Origin: DASUPK01 sp963819715
GTDB taxonomy: Bacteria > Actinomycetota > Thermoleophilia > Solirubrobacterales > 70-9
Reading direction: 5' to 3'
Assembly (NCBI GenBank): GCA_963819715.1
Contig: CAWFXE010000001.1
Location: 124,001 to 188,000 of the forward strand
Length of the DNA stretch: 64,000 bases
The notes beneath the pieces were generated by a model. That model worked only from the letters and a program-made list of their open reading frames with translations, made no database searches and was not told the DNA's origin. Positions within the stretch are counted from its first letter, which is position 1. The number at the start of each line of letters is the position of its first letter. Positions 36,147 to 44,107 of the stretch are shown piece after piece. The translations under genes and the position numbers were made by a program.

Positions 36147-36812
36147 CTACTTCGGCGCGGCGACCAGGTTCATGTGAATGCTCGCCATGCTCAGGACATG
36201 GGTCGCGGTGGTGCTGAAGTTCACCGCCTTCACCAGCCAGGTCCCGCGCACCTTGACGCCGTTGAAGAACGCCAGATCGACGTCCCGCGCCGTACCCGCC
36301 CACGGAGGGGCAAGCACGTTGTCCGGGTCTCCGGCGGGGCACCCGGGCGGCGGCGGCGACGGATTCGGCAGGCAGTAGCCGACGGACGACTTGACGGTTT
36401 GGGTCAGCGGCCCAACCGTCGTCACGTCGCCGTCCCCGAAGTTGAACGCGGGGTTGTCGAGGAACACGGTCGTGCCATCCGGCGCGACGACCTTGACGTC
36501 GATGTCATCGAGAGAACCGCCGGGGTCCGTGAGCTGAAAGGTTGCGATCAGCGAGTTGGCCGCCACGACCTTGCCCTTGCCCTTCTTCTTCCCGACAGTG
36601 AACGTGTCGGTGCCGACGCCTGCCAGCCCGGTCGTGCTGTCGCCGCCCGGAATCGCCGTAGGCGCCGTCTGGGTGAGCGTCACCGAGTTGCTGGCCTTCT
36701 TCTTCTTCTTTTTCTTGGCGTCGGCGACGCCACCGGAGACGAGGCCGACCGTCACGGTGAGCGCGATGGTCAGCAAGCCCACGAGCGCCAAGCGAGAGCG
36801 CTTTCGTGTCAT
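36147..36812 (-). CDS. Secreted protein with post-signal lysine run, P-domain-like
   Basis: A 221-residue exported protein from the ATG at 36812. The signal peptide (RLALVGLLTIALTVTVGLVS) ends near GVADA and is followed at once by KKKKKKKA. The mature part has a jelly-roll look, with IDVKVVAPDGTTVFLDNPAF and a C-terminal GTWLVKAVNFSTTATHVLSM, which resembles a proprotein-convertase P-domain. Two cysteines are present in YCLPNPSPPPPGCPAG. No protease domain is attached. It lies between ruvC and a divergent secreted protein. Confidence 0.72.
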   Translation of the reverse strand: MTRKRSRLALVGLLTIALTVTVGLVSGGVADAKKKKKKKASNSVTLTQTAPTAIPGGDSTTGLAGVGTDTFTVGKKKGKGKVVAANSLIATFQLTDPGGSLDDIDVKVVAPDGTTVFLDNPAFNFGDGDVTTVGPLTQTVKSSVGYCLPNPSPPPPGCPAGDPDNVLAPPWAGTARDVDLAFFNGVKVRGTWLVKAVNFSTTATHVLSMASIHMNLVAAPK

Positions 36813-36944
36813 TCGGGATACCTCCCCATGCTGTCGAATCTCCCGGGTCCCGCCCTCATTCCTATAGGTGGACCGCCCGGATTTGCTGACTCTAACCCGC
36901 CGCCTACCCGCTGGTAGCGCAACCCAAGCGGTAGGATCGCCGCG

Positions 36945-37928
36945 ATGGGAACCGGGGAGAAGGCTCCTTTCTGCAGGCGAATCGTGCTGGTCGGCGTGGC
37001 CGCTCTCGCTGCGCTGCTCGCCGTGGGCATAGCCTCGCCCGCGGTCGCCAAGAAGCACAAGAAGAAGAAAAGGGTGGTCCCGGCAGTGACGGTCAGCGCG
37101 GCTGTCCCGTTCGCCTCGGCGAGCACCGCAACGGCGACCGCGAGTTGCACTGGGAACAACCACGTGTCGGGCGGTGGCTGGACCGTCTCGCCGCACTTCG
37201 ATCCTGCCAGCAACACCGGACCTCGGAGCGTGAACTCGACCTCAGCCCTCCTCGGCACCACGGGCTGGACCGCGACGTCGGAGGCCTTCACCTCTCCGTC
37301 AGCGTCCGGCAGCCTGACGGCGCAGGCCCGGTGCGAGAGCAACAAGCTCGGTCGCATCGCGACGAGCGTTTCGGGCTCAGCCACCATCCCGTCAGGTGAG
37401 CTGCGGGACCTGGTCATCAAGTGCCCCACCGGCACGCACGTCGTCACCGGGGGCTATTCGGCCAGCGGACTCGGTTCGTTCACCAACAGTCTCAACAGCC
37501 TCAGGATTCTCGTCCTCCAATCACGCCGAACGGCCCCGAACCAGTGGACCATCTCGGCTTTCGAGAACAACCTCGTCGCGGCGAGCGGGAACGTGAGCGT
37601 CTCGGCGCTCTGCGAGTACGACGCCAAGGGCCGCAGCGTCAGCGAGACGTCGACTTCCTCCGGCTTCGGCAACCTCTCACGTGCCAGCGGGGATCCGTCC
37701 TGCTTGCCCAAGCAGCACGTGATCTCCGGCGGTTATTCGCTCAGTCCGACGGACTCGGATCTCCCTGTGGTCGGGATCGATGAATTCGCGCCCAACGGCA
37801 ACTCGGGCTGGCATCTCGGCCTGCATACGATCGCGGCGCAACCGACGGGGTCGTCGGTGACGACCTACGCATACTGCGCGCCGGACGCCGTCAAAAAGAA
37901 AAAGAAGAAGAAGAAAAAGAAGAAGTAG
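36945..37928 (+). CDS. Secreted protein with lysine-rich ends and GGY repeats
   Basis: A 327-residue exported protein. Signal peptide RRIVLVGVAALAALLAVGIA is followed by AKKHKKKKR, and the protein ends in eleven lysines. Between them are about three related blocks of 75-85 residues, each with a cysteine, a VxGG(W/Y) turn (HVSGGGWTVSP, HVVTGGYSAS, HVISGGYSLSP), an STS/AFxN segment and a second Cys (AQARCESNK, SALCEYDAK, AYCAPDA). The fold is likely beta-rich. The polylysine ends suggest binding to an acidic wall polymer; inference. No known family recognised. Confidence 0.75.
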   Translation: MGTGEKAPFCRRIVLVGVAALAALLAVGIASPAVAKKHKKKKRVVPAVTVSAAVPFASASTATATASCTGNNHVSGGGWTVSPHFDPASNTGPRSVNSTSALLGTTGWTATSEAFTSPSASGSLTAQARCESNKLGRIATSVSGSATIPSGELRDLVIKCPTGTHVVTGGYSASGLGSFTNSLNSLRILVLQSRRTAPNQWTISAFENNLVAASGNVSVSALCEYDAKGRSVSETSTSSGFGNLSRASGDPSCLPKQHVISGGYSLSPTDSDLPVVGIDEFAPNGNSGWHLGLHTIAAQPTGSSVTTYAYCAPDAVKKKKKKKKKKK

Positions 37929-37940
37929 CGCGGCGCTGCC

Positions 37941-38696
37941 TTAGCCCGCCGCCGCGGCCTTCTCGAGGATCTCCTCCGGCACGTCGAAGTTTGCGTGCAC
38001 AGAGTCGACGTCGTCGTGCTCCTCGAGCACGTCCATCAGGCGCAGTAGCGCCGGGGCATCGCTCTCCCCCACTTCGACCGTCGTCTTCGGCTCCATCGAG
38101 ACCTCGGCGGACTGGACCTCTACGCCCGCGGACTCGAGGGCGGAGCGGACGGCCGCCAGGTCCGACGCGCTCGCCGTCACCTTCAGCAGGTCCCCGTCCT
38201 CCGTGACGTCCTCGGCGCCCGCGTCGATGGCGGGCATCAGGTCATCCTCGCTGTAGCGATCGCCGTCCAGCAGGATCACCCCCCGGTTCTCAAACTGCCA
38301 GGCGACCGACCCCGGCTCCCCCAGGCTGCCTCCGTTGTGCTCGAAGGCGTGCCGAATCTCGGAACCCGTGCGGTTGCGATTGTCGGTCAGGGTCTCGACC
38401 AGGATCGCCGCGCCGCCGGGCCCGTATCCCTCGTAGGAGACGTTCTCGATCGCGGCCGCGTCGGCGCCCTCTCCCGTGCCGCGGTCGATGGCCCGCTGGA
38501 TGTTGTCCTTCGGCATCGAGGCGTCGCGCGCCTTCTGCACCGCAAGACCGAGCGCCGGATTGGCGTCGGCATTGCCGCCGCCGTCGCGGGCGGCCACGGT
38601 GATCGCCCGTGCGAGCTTGGTGAAGAGCTTGCCGCGCTTCGCGTCGGCCGCGCCCTTCTTGTGCTTGATGGAGGACCACTTGGAGTGACCGGACAT
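37941..38696 (-). CDS. yebC: YebC/TACO1-family translation or transcription factor
   Basis: A 251-residue protein with the family start MSGHSKWSSIKHKKGAADAK and the segments ASMPKDNIQRAIDRGTGEG, VSYEGYGPGGAAILVETLTD and a C-terminal acidic domain (VLEEHDDVDSVHANFDVPEE). YebC proteins relieve ribosome stalling at difficult sequences such as polyproline and some act as DNA-binding regulators. In many actinobacteria it lies immediately before ruvC; here two secreted-protein genes intervene. Confidence 0.95.
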   Translation of the reverse strand: MSGHSKWSSIKHKKGAADAKRGKLFTKLARAITVAARDGGGNADANPALGLAVQKARDASMPKDNIQRAIDRGTGEGADAAAIENVSYEGYGPGGAAILVETLTDNRNRTGSEIRHAFEHNGGSLGEPGSVAWQFENRGVILLDGDRYSEDDLMPAIDAGAEDVTEDGDLLKVTASASDLAAVRSALESAGVEVQSAEVSMEPKTTVEVGESDAPALLRLMDVLEEHDDVDSVHANFDVPEEILEKAAAAG

Positions 38697-38726
38697 GCCT
38701 CGATTCTAGGAGGCCGCCGAGAAGCG

Positions 38727-38754
38727 GACGGGGCGCCATCTTGGGCGCCCCGTC
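38727..38754 (-). terminator. Hairpin after the P-domain gene
   Basis: An 11-bp stem GACGGGGCGCC / GGCGCCCCGTC lies 31 bases beyond the stop of the gene at 38786-39403 and 30 bases before the yebC start, so it most likely ends that transcript. It lacks a clean T-run. Confidence 0.6.
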
Positions 38755-38785
38755 TCCGCTCACAACCTGACCATGCTCGTCTCGG

Positions 38786-39403
38786 CTACTTCTTGGGGTT
38801 CGTCTCCTTGATCGTCAGCCGGAAGCAATCGACGGTGCCGCTGGCGTGCTGGCTGTTGTCGTCCATCACGAGCAGCGACCAGAGGGCGTTGGTCGCCTTC
38901 TTTGCGCCCAGACCCTTGAGCTGGTTGAGGTTCTCCTGGGGCGCATAGGTCCCCACGAACGGCGCCTCGAGAGCGGGCGTGCTGATCAGCGTCGGCGAGT
39001 TGCTGTCGAACGTCGTCAGGCCCCCAGAGCATCCGGCGAATCCGTTGCCGTAGTTGTTGCCGTTGCCTCCGACGTCGTGCGCGAGGCTGATCACGCCCCT
39101 CGGAGTGGCGAGATAGAGCTCGAGGTCGCTCGCGAACGGATGCGTCACCCGTACCCCGACGGTGACGTGCTTGAGTTTGCCCCTCGGATTGAGCTTCGCC
39201 ACCTTGACCGAGTCGCGGACCAGTTGCACGGCCGCGCCGCCGCCGTCCGGGATGTTGAGCGGCACTCCGCCGGACGGCGCTCCCACCCCAACTTGGAACG
39301 TCTTGACGATGACCTTCTTCCTGGCCTGCGCAGCCGGCGCCGCCAGAACGAGACCCAGGACCAGCGCCGCAACGGCGATCAGGCCCAGCTTGCGTCCGAA
39401 CAT
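38786..39403 (-). CDS. Secreted proprotein-convertase P-domain protein
   Basis: A 205-residue exported protein. Signal peptide LIAVAALVLGLVLAAPAAQA is followed by RKKVIVK. The mature part matches a P/Homo B domain: VGVRVTHPFASDLELYLATP, then SDVGGNGNN-like Asn/Gly loop, FVGTYAPQENLNQLKGL and NALWSLLVMDDNSQHASGTV-DCFRLTI, in the order of such domains. P-domains normally follow subtilisin or metalloprotease domains; this one stands alone. Possibly a surface carbohydrate- or protein-binding module. Confidence 0.78.
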   Translation of the reverse strand: MFGRKLGLIAVAALVLGLVLAAPAAQARKKVIVKTFQVGVGAPSGGVPLNIPDGGGAAVQLVRDSVKVAKLNPRGKLKHVTVGVRVTHPFASDLELYLATPRGVISLAHDVGGNGNNYGNGFAGCSGGLTTFDSNSPTLISTPALEAPFVGTYAPQENLNQLKGLGAKKATNALWSLLVMDDNSQHASGTVDCFRLTIKETNPKK

Positions 39404-39493
39404 TGGTGTCCCTCCTGTGATGAGGGCTCGTCTCCCCCCGAGCGCCTGCTGTTGTCCTCCCCTAAACCCGGTCCTCCAAAGCTAGTTGCGCGC

Positions 39494-40597
39494 TCAGACG
39501 ACGAAGCTGCCGTCGCGCTGCAACGGCTCGCCGTCGACCTCGATTCCGCCGCCCTTGCGCAGGTCGCAGATCATGTCCCAGTGGATCGCCGACTCGTTGA
39601 CGCCACCGGTCTCCGGATATGAGCGGCCCACCGCGAGGTGGACGGTGCCGCCGATCTTCTCGTCGAGCAGGATCTCGCCGGTGCCGGCGGTGATCCCGTA
39701 GTTGGTGCCGATGCCGAGCTCGCCCAGGCGCCGGGCGCCATCGTCGGTGTCGAGCATCTCGATCAGGAACTCCTCGCCCTTCTCAGCGCTCGCATCGACC
39801 ACCTTGCCGCCGTCGAAGCGGAAGCGCACGCCGGCAACCTCGCGGCCCGCGTAGCTCGCGGGCAGGTGGAAGGTGATCTCGCCCTCGGCCGAGTCCTCGA
39901 CCGGGCCCGTGAAGAACTCGCCGTCGGGCATGTTGTGCTTGCCGTCGGCGGCGATGAACGTGCGGCCCTCGATACCCAGCCGCAGGTCGGTGCCGTCGCC
40001 GGTGACGTGGACCTCGGAGCGGCCCTGGATCCAGTCTGCGAGGCGCTTGGTCTCCTCGGAGGTCCGGGTCCAGGCGCCGACTGGATCGTCGTCGGTCGCG
40101 AGGCAGGCGCCGTAGTAGAAGTCCTCGTAGGCGGCGAGGCTCATTCCGGCCTCTGACGCGTAGGCGTGCGTCGGGAAGAGCGTCAGCGCCCAGCGGTAGG
40201 TCCCCTCTGCGCTCCTCTCCATCGCCTTCTTCATCAGCGATTGGGTCGCCGCCTGCCGCGTCGCCTGCCGGTCGGGCGGGACCTGCGAAAGCGCCCGGGT
40301 GTTCTGGCTCGCCATCACCGCGATGCGGACGTCGGCGTTCTCCACCGCCCACTCCGCGACCGGCGAGATCCATTTGAGCTGCTCGTCGGAGGCGTACTCG
40401 AAGAAGGACCCCGACTGGCCCTCCAGCGCCATGTTCACGATCGGGTTGCCGCCCGCCTTCAGGACCTCCTCATACACGGCCTGTAGCAGCGGCTCCGCGG
40501 CGGACTCGCCCTCGATCGTGCAGACGTCGCCATCGGACACTCTGGTCGAATGGCGGACGAGAATCTGGGCGAGTGCAGTGACGCGCGGGTCTCTCAT
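39494..40597 (-). CDS. M29-family aminopeptidase (AmpS/AmpT type)
   Basis: A 367-residue cytoplasmic metallo-aminopeptidase. Signature elements: NMPDGEFFTGPVEDSAEGEI with the first metal-binding glutamate, GTNYGITAGTGEILLDEKIG with a second, and GGVNESAIHWDMICDLRKGG with the metal-ligand His and Asp. It starts RDPRVTALAQILVRHSTRVSD, as the family does. Homologues remove N-terminal hydrophobic residues and are dimeric. It follows pdxT with a 12-base gap, so it may be the last gene of the pdxST operon. Confidence 0.9.
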   Translation of the reverse strand: MRDPRVTALAQILVRHSTRVSDGDVCTIEGESAAEPLLQAVYEEVLKAGGNPIVNMALEGQSGSFFEYASDEQLKWISPVAEWAVENADVRIAVMASQNTRALSQVPPDRQATRQAATQSLMKKAMERSAEGTYRWALTLFPTHAYASEAGMSLAAYEDFYYGACLATDDDPVGAWTRTSEETKRLADWIQGRSEVHVTGDGTDLRLGIEGRTFIAADGKHNMPDGEFFTGPVEDSAEGEITFHLPASYAGREVAGVRFRFDGGKVVDASAEKGEEFLIEMLDTDDGARRLGELGIGTNYGITAGTGEILLDEKIGGTVHLAVGRSYPETGGVNESAIHWDMICDLRKGGGIEVDGEPLQRDGSFVV

Positions 40598-40609
40598 GCC
40601 TCCGAAAAC

Positions 40610-41200
40610 CTAGCGAGGAGAACGATCGGGCTGTCGGGCCCCGGTACACATCGCCATGAAGGCGGCGTGCAGGCGGCTGTCGTCGGTCAGCTCCGCGTGA
40701 AAGGCGACCGCGAGCACGCTGCCGTCGCGGACGGCCACCGGATGCCCGTCGACCTCCGCCAGGACCTCGACGCTCGGGCCCTGCTCCTCGACCCACGGAG
40801 CCCTGATGAAGACCGCGCGGAGAGGCTCCTCGCCGAGACCCTCGACGCGCAGATCCTCCTCGAAGCTCGCCAACTGGCGGCCGAAAGCGTTGCGCCGGCA
40901 GACGTAATCCGCCAGCCCCAGGTGCTCGCGGTCGCAGACGATCATCCCGGCGCAGCTCCCCAGGATCGGCCCGCCCGAGGTGTGGAAGGCCGGGATCGCC
41001 GTGTCCAGGCCCTCGCGCTCCATCCCCATCGTGATCGTGGTCGACTCACCACCGGGAATCACCAGGCCATCGAGTCCGATCAGCTGGTCGGGTGTCCGGA
41101 TCTCGCTCGCGGTTGCGCCGAGCGATTTGAGCATCAGGCGATGGGCGTGAAAGTCGCCCTGGAGCGCAAGGACGCCGACGCGGAGTGGATCGCCGCTCAA
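40610..41200 (-). CDS. pdxT: Pyridoxal 5'-phosphate synthase glutaminase subunit PdxT
   Basis: Supplies ammonia to PdxS by hydrolysing glutamine. The 196-residue protein has VGVLALQGDFHAHRLML, IPGGESTTITMGM, the nucleophile in PILGSCAGMIV and the catalytic His-Glu in VAFHAELTDD. It overlaps pdxS by four bases. Confidence 0.97.
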   Translation of the reverse strand: MSGDPLRVGVLALQGDFHAHRLMLKSLGATASEIRTPDQLIGLDGLVIPGGESTTITMGMEREGLDTAIPAFHTSGGPILGSCAGMIVCDREHLGLADYVCRRNAFGRQLASFEEDLRVEGLGEEPLRAVFIRAPWVEEQGPSVEVLAEVDGHPVAVRDGSVLAVAFHAELTDDSRLHAAFMAMCTGARQPDRSPR

Positions 41201-42084
41201 GCGCCGCGGCCCTGGAGCAGGCCGCCGTCCTGGGCCAGAGCCTCGATCTCGAGGCCGGGCATTGCGTCACCGAGCTCCATCGAGGCCTGCGCCACGCGCT
41301 CCGGGTCCTCGAAGTGCGTGGTCGCCTCGACGATCGCGCGGGCGCGGCGCGCAGGGTCCTCGCTCTTGAAGATCCCTGAGCCGACGAAGTTGCCCTCGGC
41401 GCCGAGCTGCATCATCAAAGCGGCGTCCGCGGGGGTGGCGATACCACCGGCGCAGAAGAGGGGAACCGGCAGCCAACCCTGCTCCGCGACCTCCTGGACC
41501 ACGTCCAGCGGAGCCTGGTGATCCTTGGCGGCCCCGGCCAGCTGCTCCGGCCGCAGCGACGCGAGGTGCTTGATGCCGTCGGTGATCTCGCGCATGTGGC
41601 GAACGGCCTCGACGATGTTGCCCGTTCCGGCTTCGCCCTTCGAGCGGATCATCGCTGCGCCCTCGCCGAGCCGCCGAAGCGCCTCGCCGAGGTTGGTGGC
41701 GCCGCAGACGAACGGAACCTCGAAGGCGAACTTGTCGATGTGGTTGGACTCGTCGGCCGGGGTGAGGACCTCGGACTCGTCGACGTAGTCGACCTCGAGC
41801 GACTGGAGGACCTGGGCCTCTGCGAAGTGGCCGATCCGGGCCTTTGCCATCACCGGGATGGTCACGGCGTCCTGGATCTCCTTGATCACCGCGGGATTCG
41901 ACATCCGGGCGACGCCGCCCTGGGCACGGATGTCGGCGGGGACCCGCTCCAGCGCCATCACGGCACAGGCGCCGGCGTCCTCGGCGATCCTCGCTTGGTC
42001 GGCGTTGGTGACGTCCATGATCACCCCGCCCTTGAGCATCTCGGCGAGGCCGGTCTTGACGCGGAATGTCGCTCGCTCGGCCAT
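41197..42084 (-). CDS. pdxS: Pyridoxal 5'-phosphate synthase subunit PdxS
   Basis: Makes PLP from ribose 5-phosphate, glyceraldehyde 3-phosphate and ammonia. From the ATG at 42084 the product has 295 residues and family motifs KTGLAEMLKGGVIMDVTNAD, IPVMAKARIGHFAEAQVLQ and EAGTGNIVEAVRHMR, and GGIATPADAALMMQLGAEGN. A longer reading would add an unrelated 16-residue prefix. A 182-base structured leader lies upstream. Confidence 0.97.
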   Translation of the reverse strand: MAERATFRVKTGLAEMLKGGVIMDVTNADQARIAEDAGACAVMALERVPADIRAQGGVARMSNPAVIKEIQDAVTIPVMAKARIGHFAEAQVLQSLEVDYVDESEVLTPADESNHIDKFAFEVPFVCGATNLGEALRRLGEGAAMIRSKGEAGTGNIVEAVRHMREITDGIKHLASLRPEQLAGAAKDHQAPLDVVQEVAEQGWLPVPLFCAGGIATPADAALMMQLGAEGNFVGSGIFKSEDPARRARAIVEATTHFEDPERVAQASMELGDAMPGLEIEALAQDGGLLQGRGA

Positions 42085-42266
42085 GCCCCCATAGTAGAAG
42101 GGCGGGTGTTTGCGAGGTTGGTGGCCGGGCAACCTTTTCCCTACCTCGACAATGCCTTGGGGTCCTCTTTTCCCCCGGACCCCGGTTCAGCTACAGGTCC
42201 GGATCGCCCCCCGGGCCTGTGGTCTTTGTGGTTCCTATCCGAATGCTTGCTACCCGAAGATGCTTC
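42085..42266 (-). promoter_or_regulatory. Structured non-coding leader upstream of pdxS
   Basis: This 182-base stretch carries no convincing gene. On the minus strand it forms two stable hairpins: CAGGCCCGG...CCGGACCTG (42194-42219, one mismatch) and GGGGTCC...GGACCCC (42159-42183), and a further GAGGT...ACCTC pairing near 42110-42150. No T-run follows either stem. It could be a 5' regulatory leader for pdxST, or the 3' end of the glycosyltransferase operon. It does not match a riboswitch core I know. Confidence 0.45.
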
Positions 42267-42276
42267 CTATCCGAAG
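42230..42276 (-). repeat. About 2.8 tandem copies of a 17-bp unit
   Basis: On the minus strand CTTCGGATAGGAAGCAT (42276-42260) is followed by CTTCGGGTAGCAAGCAT (42259-42243) and a partial TTCGGATAGGAACC. Each unit can form a tiny CTTC/GAAG hairpin and carries TAG. The first copy covers the stop codon of the small membrane-protein gene. Confidence 0.75.
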
Positions 42277-42620
42277 ACCGTTCGGGCGGCAAGAACGACG
42301 GCGATGAAGACCAGGATCGCGAACTCTCGCCAGACGAGGCTCGCCTCGAAGTGGCGATCCCTGGCGAGTTCCTCGCGGAAGTCATCCGACCAGATGTCAC
42401 CGGCCGCGCGAACTCGCAGGCGCTTGCTGCGTCCCCCCCGCTCCAGCTCGACCGTGAGCGGCGCCGTACCCGAGCCGTTCACGTGGGCCGACCGATCGGC
42501 TGGCGCGACCCCCGGGGCCAGCGGCGGGCGGACCGGCTCGCGGATGCGCAGGGGACCGGCGAGCCGGTACCCGACGCCGCCGGGGAGGCGCAAAAGGGCC
42601 GAGCGGAGCCGGCTCCTCAT
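42267..42620 (-). CDS. Small tail-anchored protein at the end of the glycan operon
   Basis: A 117-residue protein whose ATG overlaps the stop of the glycosyltransferase gene (ATGA). The first 95 residues are polar and basic (SRLRSALLRLPGGVGYRLAG; LELERGGRSKRL-like middle part) and the last 22 (REFAILVFIAVVLAARTVFG) form one membrane helix. The conserved-looking DIWSDDFREELARDRHFEAS just before it is acidic and aromatic. No family recognised. Coupled translation with a BcsA-like enzyme suggests an accessory subunit; inference. Confidence 0.7.
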   Translation of the reverse strand: MRSRLRSALLRLPGGVGYRLAGPLRIREPVRPPLAPGVAPADRSAHVNGSGTAPLTVELERGGRSKRLRVRAAGDIWSDDFREELARDRHFEASLVWREFAILVFIAVVLAARTVFG

Positions 42621-44107
42621 GTCGCGAGCTCCTTCACCGCGCCGACCTTCTCCGTCTTCTCCCAGACCTGCTCTCGGCCGCGCAGCTCGGCGATATACCC
42701 GGCGACGGTGAAGGCGCAGAGGAGCGGCCCGTAGCCGACGACATAGAGCAGCGGGCGGACCAGCCAGGGGACCCGGCCCCACTCGTCGAGCCGCTTCAGC
42801 AGCCAGGCGACGAGAATCGAAAGGGTGAGCCAGCAGTCGGCGAAGAGCAGCATGTAGCGCACCGCCGGCTCGCCGCCCGCGAGGCCGAGGTCGGCGAGCT
42901 GCTTCGCGAAGACACTGGTGATGATCGGCCCGAAGAGACCGAAGAGGATCAGGGTGAGGTTGATCGCCCCGGGGAAGAGGAAGCCCTCCTTCCAGCATTT
43001 CCTGCCCGTCTCCGGATCCATAGCGAGCGCGGAGAGCGTGACGAAGAGGAATGTTCCGCCCGTCAGGGCCCAGAGCGCCGTGAAGGCGGAGATCGACAGC
43101 GCCCGGTCGGTGAAGAAGAGCGTCAGCAGCCCTGTGGTGGCCATCACCATGAAGACCGGCATGAAGACGACGGACGACCAGATGGCGAAGAAGCTCGGGC
43201 CGCCGAGCGGGCCGGCGCGCAGGCGCCGGAGCCAGACGCCCCGGTACAGGCGGCTCACCTGGACGTTGCCGCGCGCCCAGCGAACGCGCTGCTTCCAGAG
43301 GGCCGTGATGCTGGGCGGCTCCTCCGCAAGGACGATCGCGTTGCCTTCGAAGCGCACGTCGTAGCCCGCGAGCTGGATGCGGAAGGTGGTGACGGTGTCC
43401 TCGGCGAGGGTTCCCGTCTGGATCCTCCCTCCAATCTTTTCGAGGGCATCGCGGCGGATCAGCTGCGCCCCGCCGGCGAGGCAGGCCTGCGCCGCGAGCA
43501 TGTTCTGCGCTCGCCGGGCGGCCGCCTGGGCCGTGATGTACTCGAAGGAGACGAACCGGTTGATGTAGTTCGGGTCGGCGGTGCCCTCCTTGATGTAGGC
43601 GGTGACGCCGCCGATCTGGAGGTCGCCGAGGTGGCGACTCATCCGGCGCAGGGCGGTCGGGGTGAGGAGCACGTCGGCGTCGATGATCAAGATCGCCTCG
43701 TACCAGTCGTCCTCCTGGATGACGCCGAGGCCGTAGTTGATGGCGTCCGCCTTGCCACCGCCACCCTGCTCGCGGCGGAGGTGGATCACCCGGTCCCCGT
43801 ACTCCGCGGCCTTCCACGCGAGCACCTCGGGAGTGTTGTCCGTGCTGCCGTCGTCGACTACGTAGACGCGCACACACTCCTCCGGGTAGCGCATCCTCAT
43901 CACATGGTCGATGGTCCGCCCGAGCACCGCGCCCTCGTTCCAGCCGGGGATGATCACGGCGACCTTCGGGTAGAGCTCCGAGACGCGGATGTAGGGGCGG
44001 CGCCAGATATGGAGCCCGGCGAGCAGAAACTGGTAACAGCCGACCACCAGCACGGTGGCGCCGCTGAGGACCATGGCGACGAGGACGATGTTGAGGACGT
44101 TGGTCAC
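42617..44107 (-). CDS. BcsA-like family-2 glycosyltransferase
   Basis: A 496-residue processive-type membrane glycosyltransferase. N-terminal membrane segments (NVLNIVLVAMVLSGATVLVV) precede a GT2 domain with VVDDGSTDN (DDG at 85-87), IIDADVLL (DxD at 143-145), LAEDTVTTFR (catalytic ED at 236-237) and KQRVRWARG (QxxRW at 273-277), the full set of cellulose/hyaluronan/poly-GlcNAc synthases. Four or more membrane helices follow. It lacks a PilZ domain. It overlaps the PHP gene by four bases. Confidence 0.9.
   Translation of the reverse strand: MTNVLNIVLVAMVLSGATVLVVGCYQFLLAGLHIWRRPYIRVSELYPKVAVIIPGWNEGAVLGRTIDHVMRMRYPEECVRVYVVDDGSTDNTPEVLAWKAAEYGDRVIHLRREQGGGGKADAINYGLGVIQEDDWYEAILIIDADVLLTPTALRRMSRHLGDLQIGGVTAYIKEGTADPNYINRFVSFEYITAQAAARRAQNMLAAQACLAGGAQLIRRDALEKIGGRIQTGTLAEDTVTTFRIQLAGYDVRFEGNAIVLAEEPPSITALWKQRVRWARGNVQVSRLYRGVWLRRLRAGPLGGPSFFAIWSSVVFMPVFMVMATTGLLTLFFTDRALSISAFTALWALTGGTFLFVTLSALAMDPETGRKCWKEGFLFPGAINLTLILFGLFGPIITSVFAKQLADLGLAGGEPAVRYMLLFADCWLTLSILVAWLLKRLDEWGRVPWLVRPLLYVVGYGPLLCAFTVAGYIAELRGREQVWEKTEKVGAVKELAT

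Noticed and set aside
42085..42266. c-di-AMP (ydaO) or other known riboswitch before pdxS
   Set aside because: Some GGGG-rich stretches look similar, but the conserved pairing and core sequences are not all present by eye.
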